A stretch of DNA of 58,794 nt from assembly GCA_027486005.1 (NCBI GenBank), contig JAIXPZ010000011.1, positions 1-58,794 of the forward strand, given 5' to 3'. The position numbers were made by a program, and so were the translations under genes. How positions within the stretch are numbered: the first letter of the stretch is position 1; each line of letters begins with the position of its first letter. Below, one piece after another: positions 16,669-25,584 of the stretch. Source of the stretch: Legionellales bacterium (GTDB taxonomy: Bacteria; Pseudomonadota; Gammaproteobacteria; JAGOUN01). Under the pieces are notes generated by a model, which was not told the origin of the DNA, did not search any database, and worked only from the letters and a program-made list of their open reading frames with translations.

Positions 16669-19191
16669 ATGACAGTTTCGTATCAACCTCAACTTATTGA
16701 ACAAGAAGTTCAACGTTATTGGGAAGAAAATAACACTTTTGAGGCAAAAGAAGACTTTAACAAAGAAAAATTCTTCTGTCTGGCGATGATCCCTTACCCT
16801 AGCGGCCATTTACACGTTGGGCATGTTAGAAACTATACCCTGGCGGATGTGATTGCGCGTTATCAGCGCATGCAAGGTAAAAACGTAATGCAGCCGATTG
16901 GCTGGGATGCTTTTGGTTTACCGGCTGAAAATGCCGCCTTAAAGAATAAAACTGCTCCAAACAGCTGGACTTACAGTAATATAGCTCACATGCGCACCCA
17001 ATTGAAGGCGCTGGGATATGCCTATGATTGGTCACGAGAAATTACTACCTGTGATCCAGAATATTACCGCTGGGAACAATGGTTATTTATTCAGCTTTTC
17101 AAAAAAGGCTTAGCTTACAAAAAAATGTCCATGGTGAATTGGGATCCCGTTGACCAAACAGTACTTGCCAATGAACAAGTCATCGATGGCAAAGGCTGGC
17201 GCTCTGGAGCTCCAGTGGAACGCCGTGAAATTGCTCAGTGGTTTTTAAAGATAACGGATTACGCTGATGATCTACTTGAAGGACTAGACTCTCTTAAAAA
17301 TTGGCCTGAGCAAGTCAAATTGATGCAGAAAAATTGGATTGGCAAATCTATCGGGGCCAATATCAGCTTCCCGATTGTGGGGCAAGAAAACAAGCATTTG
17401 ACAGTATTTACCACTCGCACCGACACCTTGATGGGAGTGACATATCTAACGGTTGCTGCCAGACACCCACTCGCCATTCAAGCCGCAGAAAAAAATAAAG
17501 CGCTTGCTGACTTTATCCAAGCTCTTAACATTGGCGCAACTGCAGAAGCTGAAATTGCGACGCAAGAAAAATGCGGCATGGAGACAGGCTTCATGGCTAT
17601 CCATCCTATTACAGGAGAACATTTGCCTATTTGGGTAGCAAATTATGTCTTAAGCACCTATGGCACGGGCGCAGTGATGGCAGTTCCTGCCCATGATGAG
17701 CGCGATTATGAGTTTGCAAAAATTTATGATTTGCCAGTGAAAATCGTGATTATCTCAGAATCGAAGAGCGACCAATCGGTAGCCCCTACAACAGCCAATA
17801 CAGAACCCGGTGTGTTAGTAAATTCCGGGGTTTTTAATGGATTAACGTCTGAGCAAGCAAAATCAACCATCATTGACCATTTAGAAAAAAATAAACTCGG
17901 CGAAAAACAAACACGCTACCGTTTACACGACTGGGGTATTTCGCGTCAGCGTTATTGGGGCGCCCCGATTCCCATTATTCATTGTGAAAAATGCGGCCCA
18001 GTACCTGTGCCTGAGGATGATTTACCAGTACGCTTACCAGAAAACATAGATTTTTCTAAAGGCATCGTCACCTTGGCAAACCTACCAGAGTTTTACAAAA
18101 CCATTTGTCCGCAATGTAAAACTTGCGCGAAGCGTGAAACTGACACTTTCGATACTTTCATGGAATCTTCCTGGTATTACGCCCGCATGGCGTGTCCGGA
18201 TCAAAGCAATAGCATCCTGGATGATCGTGCAAAATATTGGACTCCGGTCGATCAATACGTCGGAGGCATAGAACACGCGGTAATGCATTTGCTTTACGCA
18301 CGATTTATTCATAAAGCACTACGTGACTTAGGCTTTGTTAATTCGCCAGAACCTTTTGAAAATCTATTAACGCAAGGTATGGTATTAAAAGACGGCGCAA
18401 AAATGTCTAAATCAAAAGGCAATACTGTTGACCCCAGTGAATTATTGCAACGCTATGGCGCAGATAGCGTACGCGTTTTTGTAACTTTCACTGCACCACC
18501 AGAACAATCACTTGAATGGTCGGATAGTGGTTTTGAAGGTTGTTTTAGATTTTTAAAACGCCTGTGGACTTTTTCTTGCGAACGTCAGAAGTTATTTGAA
18601 CACGCTGATGGCATCAACGATGGCATTAGCAAGACCAATCTTGAGAAGGCCAATGAAGAACAAAAAAATATTTGGCGAGAAATGAATACCATATTAAAAC
18701 AAGCCCATTATGACTACGAACGTTTACAATTAAATACAGTCGTATCAGGCTGTATGAAATTATTTAACTTATTAGTAAAAATCCCTTTTGAGGGCCAAGT
18801 AGAAGAAAAAAATATTTGCGCAAATGCAGCTCATATCAATTATTTATTAATTACTAGCGGAACAAAAATATTACTCGCTGTGCTTTCTCCTATTGCTCCT
18901 CATCTCTGTCATCAATTATGGCGAATGTTAAAAATTGGAGAAGATATTGCTGATACACGCTGGCCAAAAGTCAGCGCAGCTGCACTAGTCAGCAAGTCAG
19001 TTTCTATTGTGGTTCAAATTAACGGTAAATTACGGGCGAAATTAAATATTCCTAGCAATGCAACTGAAGAAGAAATGAAAACAACAGCACTTGCTGACAC
19101 ACAAATTTTACAGTTGATCTCCAATAAAACTGTGAAAAAAGTGATCGTTGTTCCCAATCGATTAATTAACATTGTTGTGGCAGATAAATAA
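16669..19191 (+). CDS. leuS: Leucyl-tRNA synthetase
   Basis: A class I synthetase of 840 residues that charges tRNA-Leu. The HIGH motif is in PYPSGHLHVGHVRNY and KMSKS in GAKMSKSKGNTV. The editing domain (TVFTTRTDTLMG) and the C-terminal tRNA-binding part are present. The ATG at 16669 (MTVSYQPQ) is chosen over a TTG 69 bases upstream. A 6-bp hairpin (ACCGCT/AGCGGT, 16614-16633) lies in the leader. A linker (SDQSVAPTTA) is encoded by DNA resembling the GTAGGGGCGACC repeat. It starts the leuS-lptE-holA-nadD-rsfS run. Confidence 0.97.
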   Translation: MTVSYQPQLIEQEVQRYWEENNTFEAKEDFNKEKFFCLAMIPYPSGHLHVGHVRNYTLADVIARYQRMQGKNVMQPIGWDAFGLPAENAALKNKTAPNSWTYSNIAHMRTQLKALGYAYDWSREITTCDPEYYRWEQWLFIQLFKKGLAYKKMSMVNWDPVDQTVLANEQVIDGKGWRSGAPVERREIAQWFLKITDYADDLLEGLDSLKNWPEQVKLMQKNWIGKSIGANISFPIVGQENKHLTVFTTRTDTLMGVTYLTVAARHPLAIQAAEKNKALADFIQALNIGATAEAEIATQEKCGMETGFMAIHPITGEHLPIWVANYVLSTYGTGAVMAVPAHDERDYEFAKIYDLPVKIVIISESKSDQSVAPTTANTEPGVLVNSGVFNGLTSEQAKSTIIDHLEKNKLGEKQTRYRLHDWGISRQRYWGAPIPIIHCEKCGPVPVPEDDLPVRLPENIDFSKGIVTLANLPEFYKTICPQCKTCAKRETDTFDTFMESSWYYARMACPDQSNSILDDRAKYWTPVDQYVGGIEHAVMHLLYARFIHKALRDLGFVNSPEPFENLLTQGMVLKDGAKMSKSKGNTVDPSELLQRYGADSVRVFVTFTAPPEQSLEWSDSGFEGCFRFLKRLWTFSCERQKLFEHADGINDGISKTNLEKANEEQKNIWREMNTILKQAHYDYERLQLNTVVSGCMKLFNLLVKIPFEGQVEEKNICANAAHINYLLITSGTKILLAVLSPIAPHLCHQLWRMLKIGEDIADTRWPKVSAAALVSKSVSIVVQINGKLRAKLNIPSNATEEEMKTTALADTQILQLISNKTVKKVIVVPNRLINIVVADK
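17767..17791. repeat. Dispersed-repeat-like segment inside leuS
   Basis: These 25 bp align with 13142-13161 and its flank with about three differences (GCGACC, CGGT, GCCCCTACAA in the same order). They encode part of a variable linker in LeuS. Its length is similar to E. coli LeuS, so this may be replacement or coincidence and not a clean insertion. Confidence 0.4.
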
Positions 19192-19192
19192 T

Positions 19193-19723
19193 ATGTTGAG
19201 AATCTCTCGTTTTTGTAGCGCTTTACTATTAACTTTTTGCTTAACTGCATGCGGTTTTAAACTACAAGGCACACTTGCCCCTCTTCCGCCACAATTACAA
19301 CAAGTTTATGTGAACTCAGCAGCTGCACCTCATAGCGCCATCGCCCCCGACCTTACGGTGGCGCTTGAAAATGACAAAGTGACATGTGTCGATGATCCTA
19401 AGCAAGCTCTGATCACTCTCAATGTTCTACAAGACAAACAAAGCAGTCGCCAAATAGGATCTGGGGTTAGCCAGGAAACTCGAAAATATGAGTTAACTTA
19501 CTCGCTTGTCTTCACCTTATCCGACTCAACAGGTAAGCGCATTTATGGCCCGGCTGCTGTAAGTAGCACACTAATACATTATGTGTATAGCGGCCAAGTT
19601 TTAGGTAACAATCAAGAAGAAGGAACGCTGTATCAATCGTTGCGTCGTAATGTCATTCAAAAAATATTATTTAAACTTGCTTCTGACGATGCGAAAGCGG
19701 CATTGGCTAAAAATAACTCATGA
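19193..19723 (+). CDS. lptE: LPS-assembly lipoprotein LptE
   Basis: A 176-residue lipoprotein. The signal peptide ends in the lipobox LTAC with Cys20, followed by GFKLQG, as in LptE/RlpB. LptE plugs the LptD barrel that delivers lipopolysaccharide to the outer leaflet. The ATG at 19193 lies 1 bp after the leuS stop. The next gene, holA, overlaps by 4 bp. This position between leuS and holA is the conserved gammaproteobacterial one. Confidence 0.93.
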   Translation: MLRISRFCSALLLTFCLTACGFKLQGTLAPLPPQLQQVYVNSAAAPHSAIAPDLTVALENDKVTCVDDPKQALITLNVLQDKQSSRQIGSGVSQETRKYELTYSLVFTLSDSTGKRIYGPAAVSSTLIHYVYSGQVLGNNQEEGTLYQSLRRNVIQKILFKLASDDAKAALAKNNS

Positions 19724-20757
19724 AATTAGCGCCTGAGAAACTCACTCGCCTTTTAGAGAAAAATGTTCCTGGCTTCTATTTTTGCTCAGGTAATGACACT
19801 TTTCTGATTAATGAATTGGCGGATAAAATTATCGCCGCCGCAAAACAACTTGGCTTTAATGAAGTTTCTCATCTCTATGTTGACTCAGGATTTTCCTGGG
19901 AAAAACTCTATGAAACCATGCATACGCCCTCCCTTTTTTCGCCAAAAATTGCAGTTGTTATTCAACTCTCAAGTTGGAAATTAGACGATAAAGCGAAAGC
20001 ACTTTTGACAAAATCCAGCCAACATAACACTAACTATTTATTAGTCATTGTGAAAGGTCCAAAGCTAGAACGCGCCATGAGTAATACCAAATGGTTTCAA
20101 ACGATGACTGAACACAGTTATTGGATTGAAATTCCAGCGATGTATCCGTCACAAGTACCGGAGTGGTTACAACAACGCGCGACACAATATGGTTTTAAAC
20201 TGACGCGTGAACAAGCGCAGCAGCTTGCAAAACGCACTGAAAATAACCTACCATCCGCCGCACAAGCGATAGAAAAATTGCAGCTGCTTAACTTGCCGAT
20301 TACCAGTGCGTTAATAGAAGACGTGGTAGAAGTCAGCGCAGAATATGATGTCTTCAAATTAATTGATGCTTGTCTAGCGGGCGACTCGGTACGTAGTTAT
20401 CAAATCTTTTTTAGCTTGAAAAATAATGCAACAGAACCTCTAATGATCATTGGCTCACTCGCAAGAGAGTTGCGTCTCATTCGAGAAATAACTCAAGCAC
20501 AATCTGAAAATATACCTTTAAAGTCTGCATGCCAACGTTTAGGCATTTGGGAATCACGCTTGCCTCTTATTCAAAATTTCATACGCACTTATTCTTATCA
20601 TCAATGCCAGCAAATGCTCGCCCAACTCGCTACTTTTGACGCGATTGCTAAAGGCGCTCTGCCAGGGAGTATTTGGAATGAGTTATTTGTTTTTTGTATG
20701 AAAATAGCGAATAAAACTTTATTTTTAAGTACTAAAATAGATTCTCTAATAGGATAA
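19720..20757 (+). CDS. holA: DNA polymerase III subunit delta
   Basis: A 345-residue clamp-loader subunit with the HolA pattern: GFYFCSGNDTFLINELADKI near the N-terminus, a ...SSWKLDDKAKALL segment and the C-terminal helical collar domain. Delta opens the beta sliding clamp. Translation appears coupled to lptE through an ATGA overlap, and nadD follows after 2 bp. Its length matches E. coli HolA (343). Confidence 0.94.
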   Translation: MKLAPEKLTRLLEKNVPGFYFCSGNDTFLINELADKIIAAAKQLGFNEVSHLYVDSGFSWEKLYETMHTPSLFSPKIAVVIQLSSWKLDDKAKALLTKSSQHNTNYLLVIVKGPKLERAMSNTKWFQTMTEHSYWIEIPAMYPSQVPEWLQQRATQYGFKLTREQAQQLAKRTENNLPSAAQAIEKLQLLNLPITSALIEDVVEVSAEYDVFKLIDACLAGDSVRSYQIFFSLKNNATEPLMIIGSLARELRLIREITQAQSENIPLKSACQRLGIWESRLPLIQNFIRTYSYHQCQQMLAQLATFDAIAKGALPGSIWNELFVFCMKIANKTLFLSTKIDSLIG

Positions 20758-20759
20758 AT

Positions 20760-21377
20760 ATGGCAACATCCTCTTTTATTGCAATATTCGGCGGATCATT
20801 TGATCCCATTCACAATGGACACCTTCAACTAGCCGAAATTGTTTCTCAATATATCAAAAATACAGAAATCTATTTTGTCCCTTGCGGCAATCCTGTGCAT
20901 CGCGCACCTTCGGTTGTTTCTGCTGATAACCGTACGACTATGATTAAATCTGCCATTACAAATCAGCCAAACTGGCACATGGATACCTACGAAATCGATC
21001 ATCCTGAACCCTCTTACACCATTAACACCTTAAAATATTTTCGACAACGATTTCCCGATGCTTCCATCGGGTTCATCATGGGCATGGATACTTTTTTGAG
21101 CCTAGACACCTGGGGAGATTGGCAAAAGTTACTTAATTATGCGCATTTGTTGGTCGTTCCCCGCATTGGCTATGACGTATCGTCTATGGAGCCTCTGATC
21201 AAGAATGAAAACCTTTTGCACAAAACGCGCAATGGCGGTATCATCACGCTCCCTGTGGCGCCCCAATCGGTTTCCTCAACGGAAATTCGAAAAAAATTAC
21301 TTACCCGTGATGATGTATCATCACTTATACCGAAGGCAGTTTATGACTACATCCAAAGCCAAAATCTCTACCTCTAA
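20760..21377 (+). CDS. nadD: Nicotinate-nucleotide adenylyltransferase
   Basis: A 205-residue nucleotidyltransferase converting nicotinate mononucleotide to deamido-NAD. The nucleotide-binding motif GGSFDPIHNGHL is at residues 11-22 and the C-terminal SSTEIRKKL motif is present. The gene lies between holA and rsfS, and its last 35 bp are shared with the start of rsfS in another frame. Confidence 0.96.
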   Translation: MATSSFIAIFGGSFDPIHNGHLQLAEIVSQYIKNTEIYFVPCGNPVHRAPSVVSADNRTTMIKSAITNQPNWHMDTYEIDHPEPSYTINTLKYFRQRFPDASIGFIMGMDTFLSLDTWGDWQKLLNYAHLLVVPRIGYDVSSMEPLIKNENLLHKTRNGGIITLPVAPQSVSSTEIRKKLLTRDDVSSLIPKAVYDYIQSQNLYL

Positions 21378-21723
21378 AGAAGCTTTCGCTAAAAATGCAA
21401 AGCAACAGCAATTACTCGCTTTAATTCTTAAAACATTAGAAGACATAAAAGCCGAAGAACTCGCGACTTTTCAATTGTCGGAAAATTCTGATATCGCGAA
21501 TATTGCTATTGTCTGTAATGGGCGCTCGAATCGTCATGTTCGATCAATGGCAAGTAATCTCGCTTTTGCCATAAAAACTAGCCGTCTTGCCAAAGCAAAA
21601 ATTGAAAATGATCCCAAAGGTGAGTGGGTCTTGATTGACACTGGAAACATCGTCGTTCATATGATGCAGTCTGAAGTTCGCAAATATTACGACTTAGATG
21701 CGTTTATCTTAGAAGCACATTAA
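21343..21723 (+). CDS. rsfS: Ribosome silencing factor RsfS
   Basis: A 126-residue RsfS/Iojap family protein that binds ribosomal protein uL14 and blocks subunit joining in starvation. Family motifs are NGRSNRHVRSMASNLAF, GEWVLIDTGNIVVHMM and RKYYDLDAF. I take the ATG at 21343, which has AAGG upstream and removes a 46-residue unrelated extension. The gene therefore overlaps nadD by 35 bp. It normally precedes rlmH directly; here a toxin-antitoxin pair lies between. Confidence 0.93.
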   Translation: MTTSKAKISTSKEAFAKNAKQQQLLALILKTLEDIKAEELATFQLSENSDIANIAIVCNGRSNRHVRSMASNLAFAIKTSRLAKAKIENDPKGEWVLIDTGNIVVHMMQSEVRKYYDLDAFILEAH

Positions 21724-21744
21724 AAAGCTTCTTTTGAAAGCACT

Positions 21745-21773
21745 TTGGTGTTTTGGTGTTTTTGTTGTATACT
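21745..21773 (+). promoter_or_regulatory. Sigma70-type promoter for the DinJ/YafQ-like pair
   Basis: TTGGTG (21745-21750), a 17-bp spacer and TATACT (21768-21773) lie 31 bp before the antitoxin start. The spacer repeats TTTTGGTG, which could shift or duplicate the -35 box. Confidence 0.5.
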
Positions 21774-21804
21774 GTTGCAATGGTAAATAAACGAGAGAAT
21801 TATT

Positions 21805-22056
21805 ATGGCGACACTGGCAAGACGGCTTAGTATTCCGCTTAACGATGATCAGCATCAGTTAGTCAAATTGACTGCACTTTTAAATGGTCAATCTATAAAA
21901 GATTATGTACTAAGCAAACTATTCGATGAAAAAACACCTAACGCAAGCACTATAAAAGCAATGCGTGATTTAGAAACAAATAGTAACCTGCATCATTCAA
22001 AAACAGTTGATGAAATGTTTAACAAAATACTTAAAATAAAAACACCTGAAAAGTAA
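21805..22056 (+). CDS. Antitoxin of a YafQ-type module
   Basis: An 83-residue protein whose N-terminus (ARRLSIPLNDDQHQLVKLTALLNGQSIKDYVLSKL) fits a ribbon-helix-helix DNA-binding fold. A longer helical tail ends in KTVDEMFNKILK, a segment seen in RelB/DinJ-like antitoxins. It is followed after 6 bp by a YafQ-like toxin. It has its own promoter-like sequence inside the rsfS-rlmH region. Confidence 0.78.
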   Translation: MATLARRLSIPLNDDQHQLVKLTALLNGQSIKDYVLSKLFDEKTPNASTIKAMRDLETNSNLHHSKTVDEMFNKILKIKTPEK

Positions 22057-22062
22057 ACCTTC

Positions 22063-22338
22063 ATGAATACACTGGAGTTGGTATATACATCGCAATTTGT
22101 CAAAGATTTGCGAAAAATGCAAAAACAGCATAAAAAACTCGACAAATTACATGCGCTAATTAGTCAACTTGCCGAGAAAAAAACTCTTGAAACCAAACAT
22201 CGTGATCACCTTTTAAAAGGGAATTACATTACTTATCGAGAATGCCACATAGAGCCTGATTGGCTACTAATTTATAAAATATTAGATGATCAGTACTTAC
22301 AATTTGCTCGAACAGGTTCTCACTCAGAATTATTTTAA
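22063..22338 (+). CDS. YafQ-family mRNA interferase toxin
   Basis: A 91-residue RelE-superfamily toxin. The residues corresponding to the E. coli YafQ active site are in place: His49, His62 and Asp66 (CHIEPDWLLIY) and His87 (RTGSHSELF). YafQ cuts mRNA at codons while bound to the ribosome. The stop codon lies 1 bp before the rlmH start, so rlmH may now be co-transcribed with the module. Confidence 0.9.
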   Translation: MNTLELVYTSQFVKDLRKMQKQHKKLDKLHALISQLAEKKTLETKHRDHLLKGNYITYRECHIEPDWLLIYKILDDQYLQFARTGSHSELF

Positions 22339-22339
22339 T

Positions 22340-22813
22340 ATGAATATTCAAATCATCGCTGTTGGCACAAAAATGCCCGCTTGGGTCAATGAAGCTTATC
22401 AAGAATATCAAAAAAGGTTGCAACCTGAAATTCAGTTGCAACTTAAAGAAATTACACTACAGAAACGTGGAAAAAATGCTGCAGATATTCAGAAAATGAT
22501 GCAGCTAGAAAGCCAACAAATTCTCAATGCGATTAAATTAGGCAGTTACACTATCGCACTTGATAGCCGCGGCGCGCAATATACCAGTGAACAATGTGCA
22601 GATCAGTTGAATCACTGGAAACATCTTGCAAAGCCCATCAATATTTTAATTGGTGGCCCCGAAGGTTATACGGCTGAAACTCTGGCAAAAGCCGATACAA
22701 AATGGTCCTTATCCGCATTAACTTTTCCACATCCTATCGTGCGAATTATTTTGGCAGAACAACTTTACCGCGCGCAGAGTATACTGAAAAAACACCCGTA
22801 TCATCGCAGCTAA
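22340..22813 (+). CDS. rlmH: 23S rRNA pseudouridine-1915 N3-methyltransferase
   Basis: A 157-residue SPOUT methyltransferase. Diagnostic motifs are IAVGTKMPAWVNEAYQEYQKR, IALDSRGAQYTSEQ, the knotted cofactor site ILIGGPEGY and the C-terminal EQLYRAQSILKKHPYHR. The ATG at 22340 gives the canonical N-terminus; an 18-codon longer frame is inside yafQ. No clear ribosome site is seen, which suggests coupling to the gene before it. Confidence 0.96.
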   Translation: MNIQIIAVGTKMPAWVNEAYQEYQKRLQPEIQLQLKEITLQKRGKNAADIQKMMQLESQQILNAIKLGSYTIALDSRGAQYTSEQCADQLNHWKHLAKPINILIGGPEGYTAETLAKADTKWSLSALTFPHPIVRIILAEQLYRAQSILKKHPYHRS

Positions 22814-22882
22814 AGCTTGTTAGGTCTTGTCATGTGGAAAAATTTGGTCTATATTAAGTCTAAATAAAGTCCCAGAGGCATC

Positions 22883-23146
22883 ATGAAATATTCAACACGA
22901 GTGAAACCGATTTCTTACCTGAAAAGTCACGCAGCTGATATTGTTAAAAATTTATCTGAATTTCGACAACCCATGCTGATTACTCAAAATGGAGAGGTTA
23001 AACTTGCCATTATCGATATTAAGTCATTTGAGGAACATGAGGAGACACTTGCTGCGCTCAAATTATTAGCCATGGGTAATAAGGCAATTGAAAACGGCGA
23101 GGGGCGTTTAGCTGATGAGGTTTTAATGGATTTTGATAAACTATGA
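22883..23146 (+). CDS. Phd/YefM-family antitoxin
   Basis: An 87-residue protein with the Phd/YefM N-terminal fold (VKPISYLKSHAADIVKNLSEFRQPMLITQNGEVKLAIIDIKSFEE). It binds operator DNA through that part and its toxin through the C-terminal helix. Its stop overlaps the next gene by 4 bp. Confidence 0.9.
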   Translation: MKYSTRVKPISYLKSHAADIVKNLSEFRQPMLITQNGEVKLAIIDIKSFEEHEETLAALKLLAMGNKAIENGEGRLADEVLMDFDKL

Positions 23147-23469
23147 AATACCAAGTTCTGGTTTTACCAAAAGCAGAAGAGGACTTAAAGGAAATATATT
23201 CCTATCTAATTAATAAGTTTTCTAAAAAAGAATGGCATGATGCCTATAAAAAAATAAAACACTCTATTTTACAGCTAAGCTCCTTTCCCGAATCTGGCGC
23301 GCTCTTTTCTGAAGTGCAACAATTAAGTTTGACCCAATACCGACAAGTAATTGCAGGCATGAATCGCATTATTTACGAAATTAGAAATAATACTGTATAC
23401 ATACATATCATTTGCGATTCTAGGCGTGAAATGAAAACACTATTGGCAAAGCGTTTATTACAACATTAG
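23143..23469 (+). CDS. RelE/ParE-family toxin
   Basis: A 108-residue protein with the ParE/RelE pattern: VLPKAEEDLKEIYSYLINKFS near the start, FPESGALFSEVQQL, then YRQVIAGMNRIIYEIRNNTVYIHIICDSRREMKTLL. It forms a coupled pair with the upstream Phd-like antitoxin. Whether it is a gyrase poison (ParE) or a ribosome-dependent nuclease (RelE) cannot be settled from sequence alone. It ends 4 bp inside the convergent eexN-like gene. Confidence 0.87.
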   Translation: MKYQVLVLPKAEEDLKEIYSYLINKFSKKEWHDAYKKIKHSILQLSSFPESGALFSEVQQLSLTQYRQVIAGMNRIIYEIRNNTVYIHIICDSRREMKTLLAKRLLQH

Positions 23470-23888
23470 CCAAATCGAATAAACAACCCCACTATCGCGC
23501 GCAAGTTATTGATATGCTGCTCTTCATCTGCCAATTGCTTTTCTAAGTCATTCACAGGGGCATGCGTGCTTTCCGCTGCTTTCAACTGCGTGACAATATT
23601 AGCCGCTCGAATTTGGGACCGCAAAATTCGTTGACCAAAATCAGTTTGGTTATCCATAAATGCCTGCGATAATTTTGTCATCTGTACGGCAGCACGATAA
23701 GCAGTCGCACAAGGAAGCGTAAACGTTTCCGGTGTACCACCTTCTCTTTGACACTGTTGTAATACAACTTTTAATGTCTCAGGATGAGTATAATAATAAG
23801 ATTCGTTTCGTTTTTCCTCGCAAGCGGCCAAACTTAAAAGAGCCCCTGTTAACAGGGCCATTGAAAAAATTGAGAATTTTAAACTCAT
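23466..23888 (-). CDS. EexN-like lipoprotein
   Basis: A 140-residue lipoprotein with a signal peptide and lipobox SLAAC (Cys23). EEKRNESYYYTHPETLKVVLQQCQREGG, followed by a conserved second Cys (TLPCATAYRAA), resembles EexN entry-exclusion lipoproteins of type IV conjugation systems. Those lie in the membrane of a plasmid-bearing cell and block redundant mating. The C-terminal half is probably helical. Its start overlaps the end of the IcmD-like gene by 4 bp, so both form one small operon. Confidence 0.65.
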   Translation of the reverse strand: MSLKFSIFSMALLTGALLSLAACEEKRNESYYYTHPETLKVVLQQCQREGGTPETFTLPCATAYRAAVQMTKLSQAFMDNQTDFGQRILRSQIRAANIVTQLKAAESTHAPVNDLEKQLADEEQHINNLRAIVGLFIRFG

Positions 23889-24217
23889 GAACCCACCTGC
23901 GACACCAACTGACCACCAGGCGTATGCTGCCCCAACAATGGAACGCAGGCCAAAAAGATACCTAAAATTAATAAAAAAATCGGTTTGCTAATTGGTACTA
24001 ATAATTTATTCACCCGATGTTGGCGATATTGAATAAACGAAGCACATATTAGCCCTATGCCAACCACAACACAAATACCTGAAAATACCGAACCAATACT
24101 TCCAAATATACCCAAAACATTGGCGGTAACTTGACCATCTTCTAATGCATAAGCAGCAGAAGTCACTGACAGCATAAAAAAAATTAACATAACAGGTAAT
24201 ACAAAAAATCTTCTCAT
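23885..24217 (-). CDS. IcmD/DotP-like type IVB secretion membrane protein
   Basis: From ATG 24217 (AGGGGTGG upstream; a GTG at 24244 is less likely) this is a 110-residue protein. It has an N-terminal signal-like helix, then two membrane helices (SIGSVFSGICVVVGIGLICASFIQY and PIFLLILGIFLACVPLL) joined by RQHRVNKLLVPIS. This loop closely resembles the KFKQHKDNP..IPIGTP region of Legionella IcmD. The IcmC/IcmD/DotV group are small inner-membrane parts of Dot/Icm systems. No other dot/icm genes adjoin it, apart from the EexN-like partner. Confidence 0.6.
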   Translation of the reverse strand: MRRFFVLPVMLIFFMLSVTSAAYALEDGQVTANVLGIFGSIGSVFSGICVVVGIGLICASFIQYRQHRVNKLLVPISKPIFLLILGIFLACVPLLGQHTPGGQLVSQVGS

Positions 24218-24305
24218 CACGCCACCCCTTAAATACGTGCTCACAGGTTGATTGAGAATAACAAAGTTGTTACGCTACCGCAAACATCAAAACGGTAGAT
24301 TCTCT

Positions 24306-25583
24306 GTGTCAAAAAAAATTGGATTTTGGTCAATTTTTGCCATCGTTATTGGCAGCCAAATTGGCTCAGGAATATTTATGTTACCCGTAGCACTAACTCC
24401 TTTCGGAGTATATAGCATATTAGGATGGGCGGTCTCGGGCGCAGGCGCCGTATGTCTTGCCTTGGTATTCGCAGGCCTCTGTGGGCGCCTTCCTAAAACC
24501 GGCGGGCCGCATGTCTACATTAAAGAAACCTTTGGTGCATCCGCCGCTTTTTTTACCGGTTGGACTTATTGGGTCATTTCATGGTTTAGCACCACTGCAG
24601 TAGTGATTGCCAGCATAGGATACTTGAGCCCATTTATAGGCAATCAGTCTTCTACAGTCTATTTACTCTTGGAAATTGCATTACTCATAGTAATCACCTG
24701 GATAAACTTAAAAGGGGTAAAAATTGCTGGTAAAGCCGGCGTTGTTTTAACACTTTTAAAAATCATTCCATTACTGATATTGCCTATCGCTGCTTTTTGG
24801 TATTTTGATGCGCAGCATTTTGTCACGCAACCGGCAGTTGAAACTTTGCCCCTATCTTCTAAGCTCGCTCAAGTCACGATGTTAACGCTATGGGGATTTA
24901 TCGGATTAGAAATTGCTACCACCTCTGCTGGATCCGTCAATAACCCGTCTAAAACTATTCCTCGAGCCATTATATTCGGAACCATGTTTACTGCTATTGT
25001 TTATTTGATCAATAGTTTGGGTATTATGGGCCTGCTACCTGAAAATGTTTTATCAGCCTCAAAAGCCCCTTATACTGACGCCAGTGAATATCTGTTTGGA
25101 GGGCAATGGCATCTTGTCATTTCTTTAATCGCTTCCATTATTTGTATTGGCACATTGAACGCATGGATGCTAGCAAGCGGACAAATTGCTCTGGGTCTCG
25201 CCGAAGATCGTTTATTACCTGGTCATTTTTCTAAGAAAAACAAACACGATGCTCCAAGGTATGGCTTAATTATTAGCTGTATTGGAATACTACCTTTTCT
25301 TATTTTAACCGCTGATCACAGCATTGCACAACAGGTTACGTCGATCATTGATTATTCTGTGACTGCATTTCTATTTGTTTATGGATTTTGCACCCTGGCT
25401 TATATAAAAATACTATGGCAAGAAAAGGCCAAGCTTTATCACTGGATATACGCTTTAATTGCGCTTATTTTTTGCATTTGGGTACTTAAAGAAACTTCTA
25501 TTTTTATTATTGCAACTGCTTCAATTTTTGTATTGAGCGGAATTCCTATTTATTTGATTTGGTATAAGAGAAAAAAGATTTAA
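24306..25583 (+). CDS. APC-family amino acid or polyamine permease
   Basis: An inner-membrane transporter of about 425 residues with some 12 membrane spans. The first helix carries IVIGSQIGSGIFMLP, the unwound substrate-binding motif of the AdiC/PotE type antiporters. LWGFIGLEIATTSAGSVNNPSKTIPRA in helix 6 is also typical. Substrate cannot be predicted; basic amino acids or polyamines are plausible. The start is uncertain: I prefer GTG 24306 (VSKKIGFW), because a TTG start at 24252 adds an 18-residue basic stretch. trpS follows after 1 bp. Confidence 0.85.
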   Translation: MSKKIGFWSIFAIVIGSQIGSGIFMLPVALTPFGVYSILGWAVSGAGAVCLALVFAGLCGRLPKTGGPHVYIKETFGASAAFFTGWTYWVISWFSTTAVVIASIGYLSPFIGNQSSTVYLLLEIALLIVITWINLKGVKIAGKAGVVLTLLKIIPLLILPIAAFWYFDAQHFVTQPAVETLPLSSKLAQVTMLTLWGFIGLEIATTSAGSVNNPSKTIPRAIIFGTMFTAIVYLINSLGIMGLLPENVLSASKAPYTDASEYLFGGQWHLVISLIASIICIGTLNAWMLASGQIALGLAEDRLLPGHFSKKNKHDAPRYGLIISCIGILPFLILTADHSIAQQVTSIIDYSVTAFLFVYGFCTLAYIKILWQEKAKLYHWIYALIALIFCIWVLKETSIFIIATASIFVLSGIPIYLIWYKRKKI

Positions 25584-25584
25584 T

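Noticed and set aside
22814-23500. Duplicated rlmH or eexN tail around the Phd/RelE module
   Set aside because: Only short matches requiring gaps were found; not comparable to the three accepted cases.
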